From Methanomicrobiaceae archaeon (lineage in GTDB: Archaea > Halobacteriota > Methanomicrobia > Methanomicrobiales > Methanomicrobiaceae): DNA of 37,936 bases. The position numbers and the translations under genes are program-made. The stretch's first letter is position 1, and every line of letters begins with the position of its first letter. The notes beneath the pieces are model-generated. The model searched no databases. It was not told the origin of the DNA and worked only from the letters and a program-made list of their open reading frames with translations. Of this stretch, positions 7,598-16,178 are shown piece after piece. The stretch is taken from NCBI GenBank assembly GCA_016928355.1, contig JAFGKW010000001.1, forward strand, positions 1 through 37,936. Reading direction: 5' to 3'.

Positions 7598-7753
7598 GTA
7601 TATCTCCTTTTATCAGAGAATTAGATTAATGATTGTATTTTGGTGTTTGGGCCCGGGGTTTTGCCTGAAATGGGAATAACAATAACGATGGCAACCATAA
7701 TTATTTTGTTGACCATGAATTGAGATGGCATCCCCTGATTATAAGTTTATTGA

Positions 7754-7795
7754 CCGGATGGACATGATACACGGACCTTCCGTCTGTCCATCCGG
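7754..7795 (-). repeat. Long perfect inverted repeat 3' of the serine hydrolase gene
   Basis: CCGGATGGAC (7754-7763) is exactly complementary to GTCCATCCGG (7786-7795). Inside, ACGG (7771-7774) can pair with CCGT (7780-7783). It lies 27 bp beyond the stop of the serine hydrolase gene, so it may end or protect that transcript. No T-run follows on the minus strand, so a simple intrinsic terminator is not shown. Nothing else is seen in 7598-7753. Confidence 0.5.
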
Positions 7796-7822
7796 CTTAT
7801 CGATCCCCAAGGTTACTAATTT

Positions 7823-9232
7823 TTACGATACCTTAACCATCGCATCAGAAACGCCTTCCATCGTGTACATCGTCATCCCGTCGATCTTTCCGTCGCTGTT
7901 GCGGGTGAATATATATGAATCCGTAGATTCAGGTGTTACAAAGAAGGTGTCATCACCCTCGTAGAACAGTTCGACCGTCTCGGAAGGGACCGCAGATTTA
8001 TAGAACAACCTGTCCCCATCGGAAAATACTGTATATGTCCACGTCTTCTCCCATACGGGTTCATAGATCCCAATATACTCTTCTAAAGCCCCCGGCGTCA
8101 TCGGGACATCGGCCCTTTCGATCTTCTGCGGGACGGTATAAGGCTCTCCAAAGACAATTGCCGAAAGAGCACCGGGAAGGGTTGCCATCGGGGTCCGGTC
8201 ATGGTTCGAGAGGAACATTATGCTCACATCCTCTTCAGGGAAATAGAGCGTATAGGAGATATACCCGAAATTTCTCCCGCCGTGACCCATGACAGTGCGG
8301 TTTTTCAGCACAGAGGAGACTATTCCGTAATCGTTTCCGGTCATAGCCCCGAGCGATTCCGAAGAGAGTATTGCGCCGGATGTGTGGAACGCCTTCTCCC
8401 AGAGGTAAAGATCTTCTGTCGTCGAGTGCAGTGATCCGGCTCCCCAGGAGTTATGGATATTCTGCAGGTCGTAATGGATGTGCTTCCCGTCCATCGTGGT
8501 ATACCCGTCCGCACGGCTGTCAAAAACATCACGGGCATTGTCCTGCCCGGTGCTGTTCATACCGAGCGGCAGGAAGATGTTCTCCTTCAGGTACTCGTCA
8601 TAGGATTGTCCCGATGCCTGTTCGATTATATAGCTAAGCGTGATGTAGCCGTTGTTGGAATATGTGTAATCCGCCCCCGGTTCGAAGGTTAAGGGAAGAA
8701 CACTAAAACGTTGGACAAGTTCTTCAACAGGCAGATCTTCAGGGTCGGTCAAAAGGAACCCACCCTCGGACGGTATACCTGATGTGTGATTCAGGAGATT
8801 ATATATCCGGATGTTTTTCCACAGGGGTGCATCCGGAATATACCAGGATATGGGATCCGTGACATTCAGCCGCCCCTGCTCCTGGAGTTTCATAATCCCG
8901 GCGGCAGTGAACTGCTTTGTGTTAGAGCCGATGGGAAATACTGTCTGAGGGGTGTTTGAAACAGAGAATTCGTAGTTTGCCATACCGTAACCTTTTGAAA
9001 GCAGCACATCGCCGTCTTTTGCCACAAAAACCGCCCCGCTGAAACGGCCTGCATCGGAAAGAGCTGTCATATATTCATCCAGCTGCTTTGAGATTTCTTT
9101 ATCAGAATCATAGAGTGGTGACGCTGAAGATTCCCCGGTTTCCTGGTGGTTGTCTTCAGAAAGTGACAACCCGGTACAACCTGTTGCAAAGATGATAAGC
9201 ACAAGAATAAGAGCGGTTTTTTTTATATCCAT
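7823..9232 (-). CDS. Serine hydrolase lipoprotein, class C beta-lactamase/D-peptidase fold
   Basis: A 469-residue protein. An N-terminal hydrophobic segment ends at a lipobox-like FATGC (C19), so it is probably anchored outside the membrane. The catalytic domain (PF00144 type) shows the SxxK motif SNTK (S103, K106) after FPIG, the YSN motif (Y191-N193) in YTYSNNGY, and GHGG (H317-G319) in place of KTG. Family members include D-aminopeptidases, esterases and beta-lactamases. Archaea lack murein, so the natural substrate is unknown. The last roughly 100 residues are beta-rich and resemble the C-terminal domain (DUF3471-like) often fused to these enzymes. It is monocistronic and flanked by a 3' stem-loop. 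Confidence 0.85.
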   Translation of the reverse strand: MDIKKTALILVLIIFATGCTGLSLSEDNHQETGESSASPLYDSDKEISKQLDEYMTALSDAGRFSGAVFVAKDGDVLLSKGYGMANYEFSVSNTPQTVFPIGSNTKQFTAAGIMKLQEQGRLNVTDPISWYIPDAPLWKNIRIYNLLNHTSGIPSEGGFLLTDPEDLPVEELVQRFSVLPLTFEPGADYTYSNNGYITLSYIIEQASGQSYDEYLKENIFLPLGMNSTGQDNARDVFDSRADGYTTMDGKHIHYDLQNIHNSWGAGSLHSTTEDLYLWEKAFHTSGAILSSESLGAMTGNDYGIVSSVLKNRTVMGHGGRNFGYISYTLYFPEEDVSIMFLSNHDRTPMATLPGALSAIVFGEPYTVPQKIERADVPMTPGALEEYIGIYEPVWEKTWTYTVFSDGDRLFYKSAVPSETVELFYEGDDTFFVTPESTDSYIFTRNSDGKIDGMTMYTMEGVSDAMVKVS

Positions 9233-9439
9233 AATAATTCCCTCAATTGATCCCTAATTTCCGCAATAGTAAGGCCTATGAATCAGGATATTATGTGAAA
9301 GGGGTTTTGCAATATATAATAATATATCCTATCTACTATCAGAATAATTGAAATTTTAATAAAAATCCCCTGAAATCCAAAAAATACTAAATAGTTTAAA
9401 AAAAGATCACTACCCATCAGGGAAATACAGGTGAAATCG

Positions 9440-9631
9440 ATGAAGAGAAGAGTTGTCTTAGTAAATAAAAAAAACAAGAGAGCATCAGCCAGAAAGAAGC
9501 ACATGTGGAGAGATTATGAGAAAAAAGACATCAACCCTTCGATATTAAGGTATGAACACCCGACAATCCATGCGAGCAGGAAAGGAAAAACAGGCAAAAG
9601 ACTTGTCGTAAAGATTAAAGGAAAAGCGTAA
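9440..9631 (+). CDS. Small, strongly basic protein (63 aa)
   Basis: The ATG at 9440 is preferred over the in-frame GTG at 9431, because AGGTGA just upstream is an ideal ribosome site for it. The product is rich in Lys/Arg throughout (MKRRVVLVNKKNKRASARKK, later HASRKGKTGKRLVVKIKGKA), with only a central DYEKKDINPS patch carrying acid residues. Such composition suggests RNA or DNA binding. I do not recognise a family. A TATA-like GTTTAAAAAAAG lies near 9392-9404. It is convergent with zinc protein copy 2, their stops separated by 24 bp. The long minus-strand frame over the same bases lacks support. Confidence 0.65.
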   Translation: MKRRVVLVNKKNKRASARKKHMWRDYEKKDINPSILRYEHPTIHASRKGKTGKRLVVKIKGKA

Positions 9632-9655
9632 AATTTCGTTTGCGTTTAAAAAAAA

Positions 9656-9832
9656 TTAGAATCTCGGTTTTCTGTATTTGGGGAGGCAATCCCTGCAATA
9701 CACCGGTCTTCCTTCTGTTGGCTTAAAAGGCACTTCACACTCATTACCGCAGTCGCTGCAGACCGCTTTATGCATTTCTCTTGGTTCTCTGGGCCCGAAG
9801 TTTCTGCGGTCCCCATAATTTCTGTCATTCAT
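9656..9832 (-). CDS. Small CxxC-x17-CxxC zinc-ribbon protein, copy 2
   Basis: A 58-residue protein nearly identical to copy 1 at 4268-4447: MNDRNYGDRRNFGPREPREM, then CSDC, seventeen residues, CRDC, and the same LPKYRKPRF tail. All cysteines are kept. The N-terminal Arg-rich stretch differs by one deletion. It is in the opposite orientation to copy 1, 5.2 kb away, with the same promoter layout upstream. The pair is therefore a duplication that includes the control region. The function is not established; a basic zinc ribbon suggests binding to nucleic acid. Possible roles under stress or temperature change would be guesswork. Confidence 0.85.
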   Translation of the reverse strand: MNDRNYGDRRNFGPREPREMHKAVCSDCGNECEVPFKPTEGRPVYCRDCLPKYRKPRF

Positions 9833-9845
9833 TTTTTTATCTCAA

Positions 9846-9888
9846 CAGATGAATCTGCTAATTATAATTTGGGTTAGTACAATATATA
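9846..9888 (-). promoter_or_regulatory. Promoter and palindrome of zinc protein copy 2
   Basis: On the minus strand TATATAT (9888-9882) is followed by the perfect palindrome CAGATTCATCTG? read as CAGAT-TC-ATCTG (9857-9846), 13 bp before the ATG. This mirrors the leader of copy 1 at 4211-4254. If the TATA element is used, transcription would begin just before the palindrome, placing a small hairpin at the 5' end of the RNA. Confidence 0.55.
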
Positions 9889-9977
9889 GCAATGCATTGT
9901 AGTTATTAAAATTAATCAAAAATTACTTTCACACCGCCTGCCGGGCAGCTAAATACTACAGATCCTGAACTGGTATT

Positions 9978-10039
9978 GTGCACGATCAAAAAGGGAGATA
10001 GAAGATAAAAATCAGGACCGTCTCCCGTGGATCGTGTCA
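9978..10039. other. Nested inverted repeats, candidate structured RNA or 3' element
   Basis: CACGATC (9981-9987) pairs with GATCGTG (10030-10036). Nested inside, GGGAGA (9993-9998) pairs with TCTCCC (10021-10026), leaving an internal loop of 5 and 3 bases and a 22-base apical loop. GTG (9978-9980) and CAC (10038-10040) extend the outer stem across a one-base bulge. It lies beyond the moaB stop and upstream of zinc protein copy 2, both minus-strand. The strand is not decided by the sequence. Confidence 0.4.
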
Positions 10040-10091
10040 CAGACCTCCGGAAACCTGATTAAAATGAATATTTCTCCAGACCTCATTTTTT

Positions 10092-10580
10092 TTATCCCGA
10101 TGCATGAGTAAGGATATGCCTGATCTCGGGGAGTATTATTTCTTTCATTGCAAGCTTTACGGCACCGGTTGAACCCGGTATGCAGAATACCGCTTTTCCT
10201 TCAAAAATTCCGGCAGCCGCTCTCGACAATAATGACCTTGTACCGATCTCCTCGTAACTTTTCATCCTGAAAAGTTCCCCAAAACCGTCTATGGACTTTT
10301 CAAATAACGGTTTAATCGCTTCTATCGTGCAGTCATCATGGGTAAGACCCGTTCCACCATTAAAGATAATGCAGTTTGCCGGACCGGAGGCCTTAAAAAA
10401 AGTGTTTTTTATTTTATCGGGATCATCCGGAACAATCTCGTAAAACACCGTTTCCAGATTTTTTTCCGCGGTCATTTCAAGGATCGTCTTTCCGCTGATA
10501 TCTGTATCCCTGTTTCTTGTAGTAGAAACTGTGACTACAGCAACTTTTATTTCGAGATCACGGATATGAGAACTGTCCAT
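10092..10580 (-). CDS. moaB: MoaB/MogA-family molybdopterin adenylyltransferase
   Basis: A 162-residue protein of typical MoaB length. It shows DISGKTI near residue 27, the phosphate-binding IIFNGGTGLTHDD (GGTG at 75-78), SLLSRAAAG, and the late FCIPGSTGAV. Enzymes of this family adenylylate molybdopterin before insertion of molybdenum or tungsten. That cofactor is needed by formylmethanofuran dehydrogenase and formate dehydrogenase in methanogens. No other cofactor gene is adjacent, and the gene appears to be transcribed alone. The ATG at 10580 begins MDSSHIRDLEIKVAVVTVST, with the first beta-strand directly after. Confidence 0.9.
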   Translation of the reverse strand: MDSSHIRDLEIKVAVVTVSTTRNRDTDISGKTILEMTAEKNLETVFYEIVPDDPDKIKNTFFKASGPANCIIFNGGTGLTHDDCTIEAIKPLFEKSIDGFGELFRMKSYEEIGTRSLLSRAAAGIFEGKAVFCIPGSTGAVKLAMKEIILPEIRHILTHASG

Positions 10581-10783
10581 AAAAATTATTAAGATTAATA
10601 GAAGATTATTGTAGCGGGTGTAAATTTACTTATATGCGGAGAATTAAAAGGAACCGAAATCATCATTAATTTATTTTCTATGATTTTGAGGAAAAAAGTG
10701 ATGCAATATCAGCCTTTTAAGAAAAATTAATTCCTAAAAAAAGTGAATAACAACTATTTATAACAGGAGGAAAAGAAATTTTT

Positions 10784-11428
10784 ATGATGAAGACAGGGGT
10801 CTTTAAAGCAATTACATTGGGATTGATCATTTGCTTTGCATTATCAGCAGGGTGTGCTAAATTACCTGAAGAAAAAGGATCAACATCAGAATTCGTGTCT
10901 TCGGGATCTGATACTGCCTCCTCCGATGCAGGTGCAGACGGAGAAGGTGTTGTTCAGGTAACCATATCTACGCCGATCCCCACAGAAACAGAAGAAAAGC
11001 CTGAATTCTCCACCCCACCGGATGAAGATTCAGGTCCAGAATATTCTGTTATCTATTCTAAGGAAGATGAACTTTGGTACACAATAATTCCATTTGATTT
11101 CGAATTAAAACAGCCGCCGATGGTATTCGAATATGAACTGGAGATCCCTACATTAACAGATGAGAAAACAGGAACAAGTAAAACCGGCGGGAAGGAAGAA
11201 TATTCTGTATCCAGGACCATCCCAAACCCGAGTGCATGGTATACAATCTCGGTATATGACAGTGAAACTTCAGAGCTTATCGATTCAAAAGAACTGAATT
11301 CTTTTGCCGATATAAAAGAATCGGGAAGTTTTAAGATCTACCGGGCAGGAAAACTGCATGTCGAGATCTCAGGAAACCTTCTGACTGCAAATACGACTGT
11401 AATGGTTCCTCCTGAAAACCTGGAATAA
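10784..11428 (+). CDS. Exported lipoprotein of unknown function
   Basis: A 214-residue protein. A signal segment (residues 4-20) ends in a lipobox ALSAGC (C24). A Ser/Glu/Thr-rich flexible linker covers about residues 28-85. The C-terminal part (90-214) is mixed and beta-rich, containing ELWYTIIPFDFELKQPPMVF and PNPSAWYTISVYDSETSELI. A strong AGGAGG lies 13 bp upstream, and CTATTTATAAC provides a TATA-like element, so it is likely well expressed. I do not recognise the domain. The location should be the outer face of the membrane. It is divergent from moaB with a 203 bp AT-rich spacer in which I see only these promoter elements. Confidence 0.75.
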   Translation: MMKTGVFKAITLGLIICFALSAGCAKLPEEKGSTSEFVSSGSDTASSDAGADGEGVVQVTISTPIPTETEEKPEFSTPPDEDSGPEYSVIYSKEDELWYTIIPFDFELKQPPMVFEYELEIPTLTDEKTGTSKTGGKEEYSVSRTIPNPSAWYTISVYDSETSELIDSKELNSFADIKESGSFKIYRAGKLHVEISGNLLTANTTVMVPPENLE

Positions 11429-11496
11429 CTTTTTTTAAATCAATTGAACAGTTATATATGCTAAAAGATCCAATTTAATTAAGCAATTTAGCTCCT

Positions 11497-11568
11497 GTCC
11501 CGGTAGGGTAGTGGATATCCTAGAAGCCTGCGGAGCTTTTGACCCGGGTTCAAGTCCCGGCCGGGGCG
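11497..11568 (+). tRNA. tRNA-Arg (anticodon GCG)
   Basis: The sequence folds as a cloverleaf. The acceptor stem is GTCCCGG/CCGGGGC with discriminator G; U8 and A9 follow. The D-arm starts GGG. The anticodon stem GAAGC/GCTTT carries the loop CTGCGGA (anticodon GCG, reading CGC/CGT). The T-arm is CCGGG-TTCAAGT-CCCGG. CCA is not encoded. A TATA-like TTATATATG lies about 40 bp upstream. No intron is seen. No duplicate of its 3' end was noticed elsewhere in the window. Confidence 0.85.
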
Positions 11569-12051
11569 TTGTAAACTTTCAATTTCAAAGCCTTGTTTCA
11601 AAATTTGAGCTTTTTTCACATCTTTTGAGAAGTTAAATCTCTATCATCATAAATAATTTCAATCACTTACTACATCTGAAAAGGTGTAGTTCCATTGAAG
11701 CTTTGTTATGTTGAAAGTCCTTAATGTTCCAAAGGAGATTAAACAGCCTGAATAATTATAACCAGCAAGAAAAGATCGAAATTAATAGAGAAAAAAGATT
11801 CATTATCATTTCTTCATTTAATCTTCTGCTTAGTAAACACCCAAAACCTCCCCAACCTCATACCTTAAAGAAATCTCCTTCTTATGGAAATCATCAATAC
11901 TACATCCTTCTGGTAAGTACTAAAAAGAGACATTAAATCTGGTCTGATGAAAAATTCCAGGGGCATTTTTATTAATAAATAGACCCTTAAAAGATATTTC
12001 ATAAAGCAATATATTTTGAAGAGGAATGGTTCGCGGAAAAGATAAGATCAA
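11569..12051. other. AT-rich stretch with possible gene debris downstream of the tRNA
   Basis: No convincing gene. A plus frame at 11724-11936 would give 70 residues rich in Asn/Lys with no ribosome site. On the minus strand, about 11911-11830 encodes a protein-like piece (LPEGCSIDDFHKKEISLRYE and onward, ending VLGVY) closed by a stop on both sides. This looks like decayed coding DNA. TTATTAATAAATAG at 11970-11983 is a possible promoter for the following sensor gene. Confidence 0.3.
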
Positions 12052-13680
12052 ATGACCGGACTGACAGGATCAGGAAAAATGCAAAAATCTAATGAATATT
12101 TGGGCTTTTCAATTCGTATTAGACGTCTTTTTGTTCTTTTGGTGATTCTTATCTTATCCCTCAGTACATTAGTATCACCCTCATATGCCTCTCATGTTGA
12201 AGACCATGTTCTAATCGTCGGTGCCGATGAATATTTTCCTCCCTACGAATATATCGACTATAACGGTATGCCCACCGGATTCAATGTAGATATCATTAAT
12301 GCAATCGCAGAGGAGATGGGACTTAATATCAGCATACAGCCGGGAAAATGGCATGAAGTCAGAAGCGATCTCGAAAGCGGCAGAATAGACCTTGTAAACG
12401 GGATGTACTACTCTATAGAGCGTGATGAGGTTGTCAATTTTTCAAAACCGTATATTACAGTCTCCCATGCAATTTTTGTCAGGGAAGGATCAGGTATAAA
12501 CGGGCCAGGGGACCTGGATGGACGGGAAATCGTCGTTGAAAAAGGCGACATAATGCATGATTATATCCTGGGTCTCGATAGCTCAAATACTATAATAACA
12601 ACAGACAACCAGTCCGAAGCATTGTTCCTTATCGCTTCAGGAAAACACGATGCGGCTCTTATCTCAAAACTGCATGGAGAACACCTGATTAATCAATACG
12701 AAATTTCAGGTATCACCACAACCGGCCACCCGATAGAATCCCGGCAGTATTGTATTGCGGCATCACCCAATGCCAGCAGTCTCCTTCCGGTGATAAATGA
12801 AGGTCTGGCGATAATCAAGAAAAACGGGAAGTATGATGAAATATATAAAAAATGGTTTGGAGTTTATGAAGAGCGGGAATTCTTTGGTACACTGATAAAT
12901 ATTGTAATTTTCGTACTTCTGCCTGTAATTGTTCTTCTTGCTGCAGCATTGATCTGGTCGGTTTCACTGAGAAAAAAACTGATCAGAACTTCGACCGATC
13001 TGGAGGATGAACTGGTAAAGCAAAAACGAATAAAAGTGGCCTTAAAGGAAAGCAAAGACAAATATATGGCTCTTTTCAACTCATTAAACGAAAGCGTTTT
13101 CATGTGTGAATATAACCGTGAGAACAAGAGAGGCAGGATAGTTGAAGTGAACGATACCGCCTGCCAGCGTCTCGGTTATACACGTGAAGAATTAATGGAT
13201 AAGAGTATTTTAGAGATTACCCGGATGTTCTCATACGATTGCCAGACCCTGCTTAAAAAAATTAACAGGGAAAACAAGCAGATCTCATATTATGCCGAAC
13301 ATGTAAGAAAAGACGGATCAACATTTCCGGTACATGTCAGGGCACGTCTTTTAAATTATGAAGGGAAAGATTTCATCCTCCAGCTTGCCCTTGATATCAC
13401 AAAAGAAATGGAATATCGCCGGCGTGAGATTGAAGCTTTGAAGAAGATCGAACAGAATCTGGCACAACTTGCAACATTAAATGATGAGATTAGAAATCCT
13501 CTCACAATAATTGCCGGAGTTGTTGATCTAGAGATAGAAGACTCCAAGGATGTAATATTTGAACAGGTACAAAAGATCGATGAGATAATCAACAAACTGG
13601 ATCGGGGGTGGATGGAGTCTGCAAAGATAAGAGAATTTTTGAGGAAGCATCTTGAGATAGAAGGCGAAGAAGAGGATTAA
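12052..13680 (+). CDS. Membrane sensor: solute-binding domain, TM segment, PAS, helical kinase-like tail
   Basis: A 542-residue protein. A signal/TM segment (about 24-45, ending SYA) is followed by an extracellular family-3 solute-binding (PBPb) domain at about 50-275 (LIVGADEYFPPYEYIDYNGMP, later FNVDIINAIAEEMGL). A TM helix follows at about 281-305, then a PAS domain at 330-450 (KYMALFNSLNESVFM) and a helical tail. In the tail LNDEIRNPLTIIAGVVDLE aligns with a histidine-kinase dimerisation helix, but the phospho-accepting His is absent and there is no ATPase domain. It is therefore not a self-contained kinase. It probably senses an amino-acid-like ligand and pairs with a partner. An alternative start is M10 (12079), which has AGGA close upstream. 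Confidence 0.75.
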   Translation: MTGLTGSGKMQKSNEYLGFSIRIRRLFVLLVILILSLSTLVSPSYASHVEDHVLIVGADEYFPPYEYIDYNGMPTGFNVDIINAIAEEMGLNISIQPGKWHEVRSDLESGRIDLVNGMYYSIERDEVVNFSKPYITVSHAIFVREGSGINGPGDLDGREIVVEKGDIMHDYILGLDSSNTIITTDNQSEALFLIASGKHDAALISKLHGEHLINQYEISGITTTGHPIESRQYCIAASPNASSLLPVINEGLAIIKKNGKYDEIYKKWFGVYEEREFFGTLINIVIFVLLPVIVLLAAALIWSVSLRKKLIRTSTDLEDELVKQKRIKVALKESKDKYMALFNSLNESVFMCEYNRENKRGRIVEVNDTACQRLGYTREELMDKSILEITRMFSYDCQTLLKKINRENKQISYYAEHVRKDGSTFPVHVRARLLNYEGKDFILQLALDITKEMEYRRREIEALKKIEQNLAQLATLNDEIRNPLTIIAGVVDLEIEDSKDVIFEQVQKIDEIINKLDRGWMESAKIREFLRKHLEIEGEEED

Positions 13681-14032
13681 TGAACAGCTGTCCTGTCCGT
13701 CAATCTTAAATAGCATCCCAAAGATAAAAGTATAAAACTCCCGGATTTTTGAATAATTTCAAAAAAACCGACGAAATAGGGCTTTAACTATCAGGCCCTG
13801 CGGGAAAAACAGGTCATGAGACTCTCTAAAATGAAATATACGAAAAAATATACATGCCTTATCAATACAAGGCTCTCAAACTTCTTTAAAACAAAAATTA
13901 CTTAGATTTCTGCATTTTTTACCTGGATCATTTTTTATATGATCAGGCATGAAGACAGTTTATTAAAATCCTGTACCTGCCGGTATCAGCGATGACCCGA
14001 TCGATATGAAAACATTATAAAAAAAGATTGAT
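13681..14032. other. Intergenic region with a GATCAT/ATGATC inverted repeat before ablA
   Basis: A 352 bp AT-rich region. GATCAT (13926-13931), seven bases, ATGATC (13939-13944) is a perfect inverted repeat. With one bulge it extends to CCTG and CAGG (13922-13947). It lies about 90-110 bp before ablA and could be an operator for osmolyte genes. AAAACATTATAAAAAAAG just before ablA is TATA-like but too close to the ATG to give a leader. The earlier AGGGC/GCCCT pair (13777-13798) is weak. No gene is seen. Confidence 0.35.
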
Positions 14033-15346
14033 ATGAAGCATTACTCGGAAAACCAGAAAGAAATCACATTAAAGATAGATTCGGAAGGAACCCTCTCGAA
14101 ATGGAGAGACTGGAGATGGCAGCTCCGCCACACAATAAAGGATCTTGATACATTCGAAAAACTGACAGGAATATCCTTCCCTGATGAAAAATATGATGGA
14201 TTAAAAGAGACTCTCGGTAAATTCCCGCTTGCAATAACCCCATATTACCTGTCCCTGATTGAAACAGAAGATTACAAAAACGATCCAATCTTCATGCAGT
14301 CTTTCCCTTCAATCCATGAACTCGACATAATCGATGAAGATATTGATGATCCTCTTGATGAAGACAGAGACAGCCCGGTACCGGGAATAACACACAGGTA
14401 TCCGGACAGGGTACTCTTTCTGGTCAGCAACAAATGCGCAATGTACTGCAGGCACTGTACGAGGAAAAGAAAGGTTGGAGATATCGATTACATCCCTGAT
14501 AAAGAACAGATCGGTAAAGGTCTTGATTATATCCGGGAGAATCCGGTAGTAAGGGATGTTCTCCTTTCTGGCGGAGATCCGCTTCTATTGAGCAATGAAT
14601 ATCTTGAATGGATATTGTCTGAATTAAAAGATATTCCTCATGTAGAAGTCATCCGTATAGGAAGCCGTCTTCCTGTCGTCCTTCCATACAGAATAGAAGA
14701 CGAACTTGTAGAGATGATTAAAAAGTATCATCCGATATGGTTAAACACCCAGTTCAACCATCCCAGGGAGATTACGAACTCATCCTCTGAAGCATTAAGA
14801 AAACTTGCTGATGGAGGAATTCCTCTTGGAAACCAGTCTGTACTTCTCGCGGGCGTAAACGACTGTCCGAGGATTATGAAGACTCTTGTGCAAAAACTCG
14901 TCAAAAACAGGGTAAGACCATACTACATGTACCAGTGCGATTTATCAGAGGGACTCTCTCATTTCAGAACGCCTGTCGGCAAAGGTATAGAAATTATCGA
15001 GAGTCTCAGGGGCCATACATCCGGTTTTGCCGTTCCGACATATGTTATAGATGCTCCGGGTGGTGGCGGAAAGATTCCACTGATGCCGAATTACCTAATA
15101 TCGTGGTCGACAAACAAGGTCGTACTCAGGAATTATGAAGGGGTAATCTGCACGTACAAAGAGCCGGACAACTACGAACCGATATTCTGCGATCGGAAAT
15201 GCGACGAATGCACACTTCAGCTGAAGCTCGACAATGCAGACGAGTCGAAGTCTATCGGAATTGAAAGACTTCTATGTGACTACGATGATACGATTGCCCT
15301 TTATCCGGAAGACAACGAAAGGATGGAGAGAAGAGATGAAAAATGA
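14033..15346 (+). CDS. ablA: Lysine 2,3-aminomutase
   Basis: A 437-residue radical SAM enzyme that converts L-lysine to L-beta-lysine, the first step of N-epsilon-acetyl-beta-lysine synthesis. CAMYCRHC (C135, C139, C142) is the CxxxCxxC iron-sulfur motif that binds S-adenosylmethionine. LSGGDPLLL (179-187) is a family hallmark. K347 in APGGGGKIP is the lysine that holds pyridoxal phosphate. A C-terminal Cys cluster (CDRKCDEC, near residue 390) fits the zinc site of the family. Length is normal. The stop overlaps the next gene ablB by 11 bp, so the two are co-translated. The product is a compatible solute in marine methanogens and genes of this pair are usually salt-induced. Confidence 0.95.
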   Translation: MKHYSENQKEITLKIDSEGTLSKWRDWRWQLRHTIKDLDTFEKLTGISFPDEKYDGLKETLGKFPLAITPYYLSLIETEDYKNDPIFMQSFPSIHELDIIDEDIDDPLDEDRDSPVPGITHRYPDRVLFLVSNKCAMYCRHCTRKRKVGDIDYIPDKEQIGKGLDYIRENPVVRDVLLSGGDPLLLSNEYLEWILSELKDIPHVEVIRIGSRLPVVLPYRIEDELVEMIKKYHPIWLNTQFNHPREITNSSSEALRKLADGGIPLGNQSVLLAGVNDCPRIMKTLVQKLVKNRVRPYYMYQCDLSEGLSHFRTPVGKGIEIIESLRGHTSGFAVPTYVIDAPGGGGKIPLMPNYLISWSTNKVVLRNYEGVICTYKEPDNYEPIFCDRKCDECTLQLKLDNADESKSIGIERLLCDYDDTIALYPEDNERMERRDEK

Positions 15347-16178
15347 TGTCGTCTGCTCTCTTGGAAACTCAATAATCCAGCATGGAAAAAAGAACAACAG
15401 GGTATATCTGATGAAAACTACAGCAGATGAAATCCCTTCTTTCGTCGTCAGCAAGATCGATACACTTGCAGATGAAAACGGGTATTCAAAGGCGTTTGTT
15501 AAAGTCCCTGCCGGGATGAAGGACGAATTTAAGAAAAACGGGTATAAGACGGAAGCGATGATCCCGGGATTTTTTTCAGGGAAGACTGACGGGTATTTCA
15601 TGTCGAAATATTACACTCCTGAAAGGGAAATAATAAACAATAAAGAAAGAATAGAGCAGATTATCGGCGATGCAGAAGATATAAAAGGCACAGGGAAAAT
15701 CAACAACCCCGGAAAAGACCTGACTGTCAGGAGAGCGGAGAAGAAGGATGCAGCCGCTTTATCGGAATTATACGACAGTGTCTTTGAGAGCTACCCGTTT
15801 CCGATCCATGAACCCGGGTATATCGAAGAGACGATGGATGAAAATATCATATATTTCGGGATCTGGAAGGGTGAAAAACTCCTTGCGGCATCATCGTGCG
15901 AAACCGACGAGGGAAACCTCAATGTCGAGATGACCGATTTTGCCGCATCGCCTGAATGCAGGGGTGAAGGTTATGCCGGAATACTCCTTGCCGCGATGGA
16001 GGCGGAGATGAAAAAAGCGGGTTATATCACATTCTATACGATCGCAAGAGCGGCCTTTGAACCGGTAAACCGACTCTTTGCCCGGTTCGGCTACGAATAT
16101 TGCGGAACCATGAAGAACAATACGAATATCTGTGGTTCTTTTGAATCAATGAATGTCTGGTATAAAAAAGCGGACTGA
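15336..16178 (+). CDS. ablB: Beta-lysine N-epsilon-acetyltransferase
   Basis: A 280-residue protein from the ATG at 15336. This start is chosen over a longer in-frame start because it lies at the end of ablA (11 bp overlap) with GGAGAGAAGAG before it. The C-terminal half (about 135-280) is a GNAT domain: [19 protein letters not shown] at the start and the acetyl-CoA loop [12 protein letters not shown], equivalent to R/Q-x-x-G-x-G/A. Pairing with lysine 2,3-aminomutase identifies it as AblB, which acetylates beta-lysine to the osmolyte N-epsilon-acetyl-beta-lysine. The N-terminal half is the family-specific part. Its stop touches the stop of the convergent cupin gene. Confidence 0.92.
   Translation: MKNDVVCSLGNSIIQHGKKNNRVYLMKTTADEIPSFVVSKIDTLADENGYSKAFVKVPAGMKDEFKKNGYKTEAMIPGFFSGKTDGYFMSKYYTPEREIINNKERIEQIIGDAEDIKGTGKINNPGKDLTVRRAEKKDAAALSELYDSVFESYPFPIHEPGYIEETMDENIIYFGIWKGEKLLAASSCETDEGNLNVEMTDFAASPECRGEGYAGILLAAMEAEMKKAGYITFYTIARAAFEPVNRLFARFGYEYCGTMKNNTNICGSFESMNVWYKKAD

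Noticed and set aside
9283-9504. A hydrophobic 73-codon minus-strand frame
   Set aside because: It lies over AT-rich promoter DNA and the basic protein gene; hydrophobicity follows from T-rich codons.
11497-11568. tRNA-Arg as an attachment site for the left-hand island
   Set aside because: No direct repeat of its 3' end was found near the integrase remnant or elsewhere in the window.
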